Shown: positions 4,841 to 11,876 of the stretch, in pieces
How the letters are laid out: every line of letters begins with the position of its first letter
Position numbering within the stretch: the stretch's first letter is position 1
Virus record (IMG/VR): IMGVR_UViG_3300025000_000194
Coordinates: 1-43,206 of that record
DNA: 43,206 nucleotides
Strand: one strand, 5' to 3'
Source of the DNA: a virus
Notes under the pieces: model-generated
Told to the model about the DNA's origin: nothing
The model's input: the letters and a program-made list of their open reading frames with translations, nothing else
Databases searched by the model: none
Program-made: the position numbers and the translations under genes

Positions 4841-6982
4841 TTGACAGAATCAAACACAACTCAATTAAGTATCAAACTTCACAAGTATCAGACGAGGATT
4901 TTTGAGAGTACTTCCAGATTCAAAGCATTAATAGCAGGAGTTCAGAGTGGTAAAACGGTTTGCGGGGCTTTGTGGTTGGGGGTTCGAGCTTTGAGTATGC
5001 AAAATAAGAACCATCTTATAGCTGCACCTACTTATAAAATTCTATCTCAATCAACATTGCCGAAATTCTTTGAGTTATGGCCAACCTTATTAAAATACTA
5101 CAAAAAACAGGATGGTGTTATTGATCTCCCAGGTGGTGGAAAAATATTTATCAGATCAACGGAGAACCCTGTAGGGCTTGAAGGGATGACACTGAAGTCA
5201 GCTTGGCTTGATGAGGCTGGTCAGATGAAGTCGATGGCTTGGATTGTTCTACAAGCTAGACTTGCAATCGAGATGGGCGAGGCGATGCTCACAACTACAC
5301 CTTATTCAATGAATTGGGTGAGGAATGATTTTGTTAAACAGTTTGAATCAGGTAATAAAAGTTATGATGTTATCTCGTTCTCTTCGATTGATTCTCCGTA
5401 CTTTCCAAAAGAGGAGTACGAACGCATGAAACAAACTTTAAGTGAAGAGATGTTTGACATGCGATACCGTGGAATATTTAGAAAGTTTTCAGGATTAGTT
5501 TATCGTGACTTTGATCGCAATGTGCACGTCATTGATGTTAAGCTTAAACCTGGTTGGGCACTCTATAGATCAATCGACTGGGGCTATAATGATCCGTTTT
5601 GTTGTTTGTGGATTGCTGTCGATTTCGATTCAAATGTTTATATTTATCGTGAACATTATGAGGCAGAGCAACCAACGGACTATCATGCTGAAATGATTAA
5701 GGCACTAAGCTTTGGTGAGAAATACAAATGGAGTTTAGGTGACTCAGCTAATCCCCAAATGATCAAAGACATGATGGTTAAGGGGATTGAAGTGCAGGCC
5801 TGTATCAAAGGGCCTGGTTCAATTCAAGCTGGTATTGAGCAAGTTAGAAACTTTTTGCAAGTTAGAGCGAATGGGAAACCTAGATTGTTTGTTGATAAGA
5901 ATTGTATCAACACAATCGATGAGTTTGAAAACTATCGGTATCCAGAAGACAGTAGAGATGATAAGAATAAAAGTGATCTCCCAGAGGATTATTTCAACCA
6001 CGCATGTTTTACAAAAGATGTAAAGGTTTTAACAGATAATGGGGAAGTACCTATATATAAGATAAAAAAGGGGGATAGAGTTAGAACTCCATTTGGAGTT
6101 TCTAAAGTATTAGAATGTGGAAAAACTGGGCATTCAAAAGTTTTTAGATTTGGTAATGGGGGGATTACAGGTAGTCATAAGATTTTTACACAAAGAGGGC
6201 TTGTTAGGTTTGATGCTTTGCGATATAATGATTATGTATGCAAATTAAATCAGAGAAAATCATTATTGATGGGATCAGTTTCAGAAGGTATCCACAATCG
6301 AAGAAGATGGAGCTTAGAAAGTATTTTATGTGTTCTCAGACGGCTAAGACAGGCTATAGAACAGAACGACTACATCGATATATTTGGGGGAAATATAATG
6401 GTGAAATTCCTAAGGGTTATCATATTCATCATAAAGATAATAATTTTCTTAATAATGAATTGGATAATTTGGAATTGGTATCAACTAAAGAACATGCTCA
6501 AAGACACTACGAGGAGATGCTTCCGATTGCTAAGAAAAACATTGAATATGCTAGAAAATTTGCAAGCATCTGGCATGGTACCGAAGAAGGTATTAAATTC
6601 CATAAAAGGATTGGCAAAATGGCTTGGGAAAATAAAAAATATTACTCAAAAATTTGTGAGATCTGTGGAGAAGAATTTAAAACACCATTTCCAGAAAGAA
6701 CAAAGTATTGTCATCGAGGAAAGAGTCGGAATAATTGCAGACAGGCAGCACTTAGGAGAAGAAGAAGATGTTTACAATCTTAAAACTGAGTATGGAATGT
6801 ATTTTGCAAATGGTATATTAGTTTCAAATTGTGACTGCACAAGGTACTTTATCCATAAGTTTGCAACACCGAGAAAAGACAGCATAAAAAAACAAATCAG
6901 TGAGCCTTTATCTCCACGTGAGATTAGAATTAAGAACAGTAAAAAGGGTACGAATAGATTTTCTGATATGTATAAGATGTAA
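4841..6982 (+). CDS. terL: Large terminase subunit interrupted by an intein
   Basis: DNA-packaging ATPase-nuclease. The 713-codon frame gives 388 residues of N-extein, a 275-residue intein and 50 residues of C-extein; spliced length is 438, normal for TerL. Walker A is AGVQSGKT (residues 32-39) and Walker B is AWLDEAG with D124-E125. The RNase-H-like nuclease domain starts at SIDWGYNDP (D246) and continues with LGDSANP. The intein splits NHA from CDCTRY, the last acidic motif of the nuclease. The start is a TTG at 4841, chosen because no ATG precedes the Walker A; it has no Shine-Dalgarno sequence. Packaging should need protein splicing. Confidence 0.93.
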   Translation: MTESNTTQLSIKLHKYQTRIFESTSRFKALIAGVQSGKTVCGALWLGVRALSMQNKNHLIAAPTYKILSQSTLPKFFELWPTLLKYYKKQDGVIDLPGGGKIFIRSTENPVGLEGMTLKSAWLDEAGQMKSMAWIVLQARLAIEMGEAMLTTTPYSMNWVRNDFVKQFESGNKSYDVISFSSIDSPYFPKEEYERMKQTLSEEMFDMRYRGIFRKFSGLVYRDFDRNVHVIDVKLKPGWALYRSIDWGYNDPFCCLWIAVDFDSNVYIYREHYEAEQPTDYHAEMIKALSFGEKYKWSLGDSANPQMIKDMMVKGIEVQACIKGPGSIQAGIEQVRNFLQVRANGKPRLFVDKNCINTIDEFENYRYPEDSRDDKNKSDLPEDYFNHACFTKDVKVLTDNGEVPIYKIKKGDRVRTPFGVSKVLECGKTGHSKVFRFGNGGITGSHKIFTQRGLVRFDALRYNDYVCKLNQRKSLLMGSVSEGIHNRRRWSLESILCVLRRLRQAIEQNDYIDIFGGNIMVKFLRVIIFIIKIIIFLIMNWIIWNWYQLKNMLKDTTRRCFRLLRKTLNMLENLQASGMVPKKVLNSIKGLAKWLGKIKNITQKFVRSVEKNLKHHFQKEQSIVIEERVGIIADRQHLGEEEDVYNLKTEYGMYFANGILVSNCDCTRYFIHKFATPRKDSIKKQISEPLSPREIRIKNSKKGTNRFSDMYKM
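6005..6829 (+). other. Intein in TerL
   Basis: The intein begins with Cys (TGT 6005) and ends with VSN before a +1 Cys (TGT 6830). Block A is CFTKDVKVLTDNGEV with KKGDRV; block B is TGSHKIFTQRG, with the expected T-x-x-H. Blocks F and G are EEDVYNLKTEYGMYF and ANGILVSN. The penultimate His is Ser, which active inteins tolerate. The middle (about 6240-6755) is open in this frame, but its translation is an odd basic and very hydrophobic sequence unlike any endonuclease. The recognisable endonuclease is encoded there in another frame. Confidence 0.88.
6238..6783 (+). CDS. HNH homing endonuclease nested out of frame in the intein
   Basis: A 181-residue frame, shifted by one base from TerL, lies wholly inside the intein coding region. 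Residues about 45-90 carry a full HNH_3-type motif: HRYIWGKYNGEIPKGYHIHH, then KDNNFLNNELDNLELVST and EHAQRH. A C-terminal zinc site follows (CEICGEEF, then C, C and a basic tail). Free-standing phage and group I intron endonucleases look like this. The ATG at 6238 is internal to the intein gene. Translation would need internal initiation or a frameshift. The enzyme probably cuts intein-free terL alleles and so spreads the element; that function is inferred from the family. Confidence 0.85.
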   Translation: MQIKSEKIIIDGISFRRYPQSKKMELRKYFMCSQTAKTGYRTERLHRYIWGKYNGEIPKGYHIHHKDNNFLNNELDNLELVSTKEHAQRHYEEMLPIAKKNIEYARKFASIWHGTEEGIKFHKRIGKMAWENKKYYSKICEICGEEFKTPFPERTKYCHRGKSRNNCRQAALRRRRRCLQS

Positions 6983-7040
6983 AAATCTATTGTGTTTTAT
7001 TTTAGGGATGTTATAAAGTTAATATAAAGTATTAATTCAA

Positions 7041-7069
7041 GACAAGGGGAACGCATGGTCTATGCCCCT
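7041..7069 (+). promoter_or_regulatory. Hairpin over the portal start codon
   Basis: AGGG (7045-7048) pairs with CCCT (7066-7069) and GCAT (7053-7056) with ATGC (7062-7065), which puts the ATG inside the stem. The 14-base 5' part GACAAGGGGAACGC recurs with one change at 9251-9264 in another structured element. It may limit portal translation. Confidence 0.35.
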
Positions 7070-9014
7070 GAATCAATACAAATCAACAACTACAAAAGAA
7101 TATAATCCTAAGAAAGCTGAACGCGATCGTCGGGATTTTTTAGAAAACAGAATTAATGAGCTTAAGGATTGGAGAAAGAATGAGGTATCAAATAATGTTG
7201 AAGGAGTGTCGATTGAGAGTATTTGGAGAAAAGCAGATCGATTGTATCCACCTCATGAATATGCGAATCAGAATCTAAGGAATTGGCAATCAAAAGTATC
7301 TCAACCTTTAGGGTATGTTAAGTTGCAAACAGCTTTGTCATTGATGATCGATCAGAACCCAGCAATCCAGTTGATGCCTAACTCAGATCAATTCGAGAAA
7401 AAAGTTAAATTATTTGAGGGGCTTTACAATTTGAGTTGGGAGGCAGGAGACGGTAAGCAAGAACTCAGAAAGTTTTTGTTTAATATTGGTAAATATGGAT
7501 GGGGATGTGGGCGTACTTATTACCGTAAAGATACTAGAACGATTAAGGAATTAAAAAATTATGATCCTGAATCAGGTGAGACATCTTATGAAGAGAAAGT
7601 TATTAAAGATTTTGATGATGTGTATTTTGAGAATATGAATGTTTATGATGTCTGGATTGACCCACACAATAAACCAAATAATAGATTGAGCACGAATGAT
7701 TGGTGCTATAGAAAAGTTTACGATGAGGCTGAATTCAAACAGAAATTTCCAGTTAAAAAATATCCGAATGCTAAATATGTGCGTGCAGGGAACAATCAAA
7801 AGCAGAACTCAGATGAACACGCAGTTGTTTTTAAAGGTGATAAGCATGAAATTGAATTATATTTTTATGAGAATAAGATTGATGATGAATTTATGATTTA
7901 TGATGCAGGGAATCGAGTACTACTTTTAGACTCAGTTTTACCTTATAAACACAAGAAATTAAGTTTAGTGCAAGGAATATGGACTCTGAGAAGTTCTGAA
8001 AGCCCATTTGGAATTGGATTAATGGAAATCATTGAGCCTAAACAAGAATTATTAGATAGAATAGTAAATATGCGTATGGATCAGGTCATGTTGATGGTCC
8101 ATAAGATGTTAATATATGGAGGTAGTGATGATATTAATGCTGAGGATTTTGAGACTGAACCAGGGAAAGCGTTTAAAGTATTTGATACTAATAATTTTAA
8201 GTTTTTAGAGATGCCAGGGCCAGGTCAAGAGAGTTACAAAGAGGAAGAGATGATTCGCGACTCACTTGATGAGGATACGGGAATTACAAAGACTCTTTCA
8301 GGAACTCCAATAGGTAAAACAGCCTTTGAGGCTTCGATCAATCGCGAATCAGGATTGAGAAGAATGAAAATCCCATTAGACAATTTAGAATATTCTTTGA
8401 CTGAAGAGGCAAAGCTGCGGATTGCTTTAATTCAACAATGCTATGCTAATCCTCAAGATTTAGTTCTATTAACAGATCAAAAAGACATTGATGTAGCCAT
8501 GCAGGAGATGGCAAAAATGGGCGATAAATGGAATCAAATTTATGCAGAGGATAAAGAGACAAAGAATATTTATAAAAAACAGTTCCGTACAGTTAGGTTG
8601 CCACTTAGTAAGACTCCAGATGGAGAAGTGGAATTTACAGGTAAGGAAAAGAGTTTTGAAATTACTCCTGAGGATGTACGATTCGAGGGAGATGTTAAAA
8701 TTATTGCGATGAGCACTATTCCAGTTAGTAAGGCATTACAACAAAAGCAGAAACTTGATTTATTTAATATTGTTGCGAAATTGCCTGATACTGATATAAA
8801 TAAGGCAGAAACTCAGATTGTGAAGATATTCGATGAGGATCCGGATGATTGGATGAAGACACAGGATGAATTATTAAAAGAACAAATGCTCGCTCGTGGT
8901 ATGCAACAAAATGCTCAACCACAAGGGATAGGTGGTCCTCAATCAGTAGTTCCACAAGGCCAAGTAGGTGCAGGTATAAATCAATTAATTTCAAATACGA
9001 ATGAAGCTATCTAA
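7062..9014 (+). CDS. Portal protein
   Basis: The 650-residue protein directly follows TerL and precedes the scaffold and coat genes, the standard place for the portal, the ring through which DNA is packaged and ejected. The order ADRLYPPHEYANQNL, LQTALSLMIDQNP, GKYGWGCGRTYY, NVYDVWIDP, then a long helix after SSESPFGIGLMEIIEPKQEL, fits portals of podovirus-like and metagenomic phages. Its length is in the usual range for short-tailed phages. The C-terminus is Gln/Gly-rich and flexible. The last 14 bp overlap the next gene. Confidence 0.85.
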   Translation: MPLNQYKSTTTKEYNPKKAERDRRDFLENRINELKDWRKNEVSNNVEGVSIESIWRKADRLYPPHEYANQNLRNWQSKVSQPLGYVKLQTALSLMIDQNPAIQLMPNSDQFEKKVKLFEGLYNLSWEAGDGKQELRKFLFNIGKYGWGCGRTYYRKDTRTIKELKNYDPESGETSYEEKVIKDFDDVYFENMNVYDVWIDPHNKPNNRLSTNDWCYRKVYDEAEFKQKFPVKKYPNAKYVRAGNNQKQNSDEHAVVFKGDKHEIELYFYENKIDDEFMIYDAGNRVLLLDSVLPYKHKKLSLVQGIWTLRSSESPFGIGLMEIIEPKQELLDRIVNMRMDQVMLMVHKMLIYGGSDDINAEDFETEPGKAFKVFDTNNFKFLEMPGPGQESYKEEEMIRDSLDEDTGITKTLSGTPIGKTAFEASINRESGLRRMKIPLDNLEYSLTEEAKLRIALIQQCYANPQDLVLLTDQKDIDVAMQEMAKMGDKWNQIYAEDKETKNIYKKQFRTVRLPLSKTPDGEVEFTGKEKSFEITPEDVRFEGDVKIIAMSTIPVSKALQQKQKLDLFNIVAKLPDTDINKAETQIVKIFDEDPDDWMKTQDELLKEQMLARGMQQNAQPQGIGGPQSVVPQGQVGAGINQLISNTNEAI

Positions 9015-9228
9015 AGATGAGAAAGATTATTTAAAAGAAACAATCCATACTAACGGATGGAAACTAATTATAGAATTAGCAAAAGAAATGCAATCAGGAT
9101 ATAAAAATGATATTAGAATGGGAGAAGATATGCAGAAGACAGGGTTAAATACGGCAATTATGTTGAGTAAGGGAATGGGTATTGCAGAGTTATTCAGAAA
9201 AGTTGAAAGTTTAGTAAGTGGTGAGTAA
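9001..9228 (+). CDS. Small helical protein after the portal (75 aa)
   Basis: The gene begins inside the last codons of the portal gene, so it is probably translated by coupling. The product is a small charged helical protein (KDEKDYLKETIHTNGWKLI, then LAKEMQSGYKNDI). No family is recognised. By position it may be a small virion or head-assembly factor. Confidence 0.6.
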   Translation: MKLSKDEKDYLKETIHTNGWKLIIELAKEMQSGYKNDIRMGEDMQKTGLNTAIMLSKGMGIAELFRKVESLVSGE

Positions 9229-9239
9229 TGATCTTTGAA

Positions 9240-9326
9240 AAAACAGTTTAGACAAGGGTAACGCTTTTAAGGAGTCTTATTAGACTCTAAGCAGATGTTA
9301 AACATTACCCTTGTCTCATCTGTTTT
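9240..9326 (+). ncRNA. Long nested stem-loop RNA between portal and scaffold genes
   Basis: Five nested helices: AAAACAG/CTGTTTT (9240-9246 with 9320-9326), a perfect 12-bp helix (9250-9261 with 9305-9316), GCTT/AAGC (9263-9266 with 9289-9292) and GAGTCT/AGACTC (9272-9277 with 9282-9287). A terminator follows 9 bp later. A second GAGTCT at 9327-9332 could compete for the same AGACTC. It may be a processed spacer that separates portal from coat expression, or an independent small RNA. A weak promoter-like pair lies at 9203-9231. Confidence 0.55.
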
Positions 9327-9335
9327 GAGTCTTAT

Positions 9336-9362
9336 GAGACCCCTTAATTGGGGTCTTTTTTA
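9336..9362 (+). terminator. Intrinsic terminator before the scaffold gene
   Basis: AGACCCC (9337-9343) and GGGGTCT (9350-9356) form a GC-rich stem with a six-base loop, followed by a T-run. Downstream, 9363-9436 holds one small hairpin, CGAGG/CCTCG (9388-9404), before the scaffold ATG. Confidence 0.8.
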
Positions 9363-9436
9363 TTTTATTAATATCCAAAATCCTTTGCGAGGCACGAAAC
9401 CTCGGTAAAAACGGGTGGGATTAGGAACAACACACT

Positions 9437-10207
9437 ATGGTTAAACAAGCTACAAATGACGGTAATGTTGCTGAGAATGTTACTCAGCCATCTGATTCGT
9501 CAACAGAAGAACAACAAACAGTTACATCGGAATCAGCTGTTAGTGAAGATACTCAAGCCGAGACCGAGGTAAATGGAGTTGAGGAAACTCCTAAGGTAGA
9601 AGAAAAGGAAAAATTTATTCCTAGAGACCGATTCGATAAGGTTAACGAAGAAAAGAATCTACTCAAGAAGCAAATTGAGGAAATGAATACTTTGAAACGT
9701 TCAACAACTATCGAACCGACGGAATCTCAATCGACTACTGAATTAACGCCTGAGGAACAACAGGCAAGGGAGGCTCTTTCAAAAATGGGGTATCTACACA
9801 AAGATGATCTGGAGAAATATTTAAGACCGATTTATGAAGAGAAGAAAACTGAAAAGTTAAATCGGTTTTATGAGAGACATCCAGACATGGTTTCTCAATC
9901 TGATCCTGACAACATACGTTGGAACCAAATGGCAAAACATTTTAATAAGTTCAACCCTAAAACAACGTCATTTGATGAAATATTAGAGAAATCCTATGAA
10001 TGGGCATTCCCAAGATCGAATGAATATTTAAAACAAGAAGCCGTTAATGAAGTATTAATCAATAATAAAAAAGTTGAAGAAGCTTCATTGGGTAGTGGTG
10101 GTGGTACTACATCACAAAAAGCAAGTCCAAAACTTTCTCAAGATCAATTAAAAATCGCACAGAAATTTAATATGACTCCTGAGGAATATGAGAAGTACTC
10201 AAATTAG
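9437..10207 (+). CDS. Probable capsid scaffold protein
   Basis: The 256-residue protein sits between portal and coat genes. The N-terminal 60 residues are acidic and disordered (Glu, Thr, Val-rich). A predicted coiled coil with KFIPRDRFDKVNEEKNLLKK follows, and the C-terminus has a helical LSQDQLKIAQKFNMTPEEYE motif. This composition is typical of scaffolds that guide coat assembly and then leave the procapsid. The RFDKVNEE element is common in such proteins. No protease domain is seen. Confidence 0.75.
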   Translation: MVKQATNDGNVAENVTQPSDSSTEEQQTVTSESAVSEDTQAETEVNGVEETPKVEEKEKFIPRDRFDKVNEEKNLLKKQIEEMNTLKRSTTIEPTESQSTTELTPEEQQAREALSKMGYLHKDDLEKYLRPIYEEKKTEKLNRFYERHPDMVSQSDPDNIRWNQMAKHFNKFNPKTTSFDEILEKSYEWAFPRSNEYLKQEAVNEVLINNKKVEEASLGSGGGTTSQKASPKLSQDQLKIAQKFNMTPEEYEKYSN

Positions 10208-10230
10208 TTTTATTTTTTAATTTTAATTTT

Positions 10231-10773
10231 ATGGCAGGAATGAAATTCGTTAAATACGAAGGTGCTGCCCCAAAAAATGCACATAGAGATGTTATTATCA
10301 AGAATAGCCAGACACTTACTGTTGGCGATGTTGTTAAGTATGATTCTGGTTTTTCTGCATTGGTTGGTGCTACTTATCGTTCACTTGGTTTAGTTGAAGG
10401 TTTTGTTACTTTAAAAGGGACTCCATTAGAGGCTGCCCTTTCGTCTGAATATGATGGTACTTACACAACTGGTAGTACTGGAGTTGGTACATATATTGCG
10501 ACATCAGATAATCAGACAGATAAAAAGGTTATGGCTCGTGTTCGTTTGTTCCAACCTGGTATGGTTTTGAGTTCACCTCTTGACGCGACCATTAATACAA
10601 CAACTGGCTCAGGTCTTTCAGGTTACTATATGGATGTGCCTGCTTCGTCTGACCAATTAGATGAAAGCACAAGTTTGACAACGGTTGGGCAGTTTATGGG
10701 GCTTGGGCAAGACCCAGTTCTAGGTGGGAATAATGTTTATTGTACTCCTGTTGAGTTTGTAGGTATTGCTTAA
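10231..10773 (+). CDS. Probable capsid decoration or minor head protein
   Basis: The 180-residue protein lies just upstream of the coat gene. Beta-rich, with MKFVKYEGAAPKNAHRDVII, then QTLTVGDVVKY and SLGLVEGFVTLKG. The QTLTVGDVV segment with later Gly-rich strands resembles small decoration or cement proteins that bind the outer capsid. It has a late-type T-rich leader (TTTTTAATTTTAATTTT before ATG) and no Shine-Dalgarno sequence. Assignment is by position and fold type only. Confidence 0.6.
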   Translation: MAGMKFVKYEGAAPKNAHRDVIIKNSQTLTVGDVVKYDSGFSALVGATYRSLGLVEGFVTLKGTPLEAALSSEYDGTYTTGSTGVGTYIATSDNQTDKKVMARVRLFQPGMVLSSPLDATINTTTGSGLSGYYMDVPASSDQLDESTSLTTVGQFMGLGQDPVLGGNNVYCTPVEFVGIA

Positions 10774-10804
10774 GTGTTTTAATATATTTTAATTTTTAAT
10801 TTTT

Positions 10805-11767
10805 ATGTCTACTACAGCTAATTGGGGTAATCTCATTGCCCCTGGGCTAAGAAAAGTTATGGTTGATGAATTCAACCGATACACGCCACGCTATCCTAGT
10901 TTATTTAAGGTAAATAAATCTTCTCGTGCTTATGAAGATGATGTTGCTGTCGTTGGCCTTGGTAAACTTGAAGAGACTACAGAATCCGGAAGTGTTTCTT
11001 CGGAAGATATGCTTCAAGGATACAAAACTCGATACAATCATAAAATCTTCCGTAAGAGAGTTGATGTATCTCGTGAGGCCTTCGATGACGATCAATATAA
11101 TGTTTTAAGTAAGCGTTCTGCTGCTTTGGGTAAGGCTGCATCACGTACTTACGATTACTATGCCATGGGGGATATGTTCCGGAATGCTTTTAATACAGCC
11201 AAAACAAGCTATGGGGATAATTTACCCCTTGCTTCAACGCTACACACAAGTACTTTTGGCAGCTCAACTCAATCAAATGCTAGTTCAACAGGTGTTGTAT
11301 TGAGTGAGCCTAATTTGAATACTGCATTGCTTGCAGTTCGTGAAGTAACAGACGATAAAGGTGAATTGATTGATTTTATGGATGCTAAACCTATTTTGAT
11401 GGTTTCTCCATATTATAAGAAAACTGCACTTGAAATTGTTGGTAGTAAGTATCGTTCACAGACTGCTGATAACGATATGAACTACTATTTCGAGAATGAA
11501 CAGATTGATGTCATGGTAAATCCTTGGATGTCTGCTAAATCAACAAATTCAACAATAGGTGCAGGTACAGATCTTTATTGGTTTGTTATTTTAAAGGGTG
11601 AACATGATTTGAATTTCTTTATGCGTGTTCCATTTGAAACTGAAGCTGAGACGGTAAAAGACACCCAGACTCTTTCTATCTACGGATATACAAGATTTTC
11701 CTATGGATGGAGTGATTGGAGGGGTGTTTGGGGGTCAAAAGGTGATGCCGCTGCTTATTCTAGCTAA
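10805..11767 (+). CDS. Major capsid protein
   Basis: The 320-residue protein follows scaffold and decoration genes. It has the features of HK97-fold coat proteins of the Mu gpT-like group: VVGLGKLEETTESGSVSSED, the strand KIFRKRVDVSREAFDDDQYN, the long spine helix LSKRSAALGKAASRTYDYY, and the P-loop-like KPILMVSPYYK later on. Hundreds of copies would form the shell. The late-type T-rich leader suggests strong translation in this host. A structured 3' hairpin follows. Confidence 0.88.
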   Translation: MSTTANWGNLIAPGLRKVMVDEFNRYTPRYPSLFKVNKSSRAYEDDVAVVGLGKLEETTESGSVSSEDMLQGYKTRYNHKIFRKRVDVSREAFDDDQYNVLSKRSAALGKAASRTYDYYAMGDMFRNAFNTAKTSYGDNLPLASTLHTSTFGSSTQSNASSTGVVLSEPNLNTALLAVREVTDDKGELIDFMDAKPILMVSPYYKKTALEIVGSKYRSQTADNDMNYYFENEQIDVMVNPWMSAKSTNSTIGAGTDLYWFVILKGEHDLNFFMRVPFETEAETVKDTQTLSIYGYTRFSYGWSDWRGVWGSKGDAAAYSS

Positions 11768-11775
11768 AGATTTAT

Positions 11776-11846
11776 AGACTCCCGTGTTGACGTTGCGTTG
11801 TTTCATCGCAATAGGAAAGCCTTAACAGGTTATATAGCGGGAGTCT
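11776..11846 (+). terminator. Branched hairpin after the coat gene
   Basis: AGACTCCCG (11776-11784) pairs perfectly with CGGGAGTCT (11838-11846). Inside are the hairpin TTGCG/CGCAA (11793-11797 with 11807-11811) and a possible TGTT/AACA pairing. Only a weak CTCTCTT tail follows, so it may protect the coat mRNA's 3' end or reduce downstream expression rather than fully terminate. Confidence 0.5.
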
Positions 11847-11876
11847 CTCTTGAAACATTTAACTTTTATTTATTTT

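Noticed and set aside
11772-11850. Possible tRNA or self-cleaving ribozyme after the coat gene
   Set aside because: Closed by a 9-bp stem but without tRNA arms; no hammerhead core CTGATGA, and no other ribozyme consensus that I can recognise.
11850-11876. TTG start giving a longer fibre protein
   Set aside because: This segment is itself the typical T-rich leader before an ATG, as in neighbouring virion genes.
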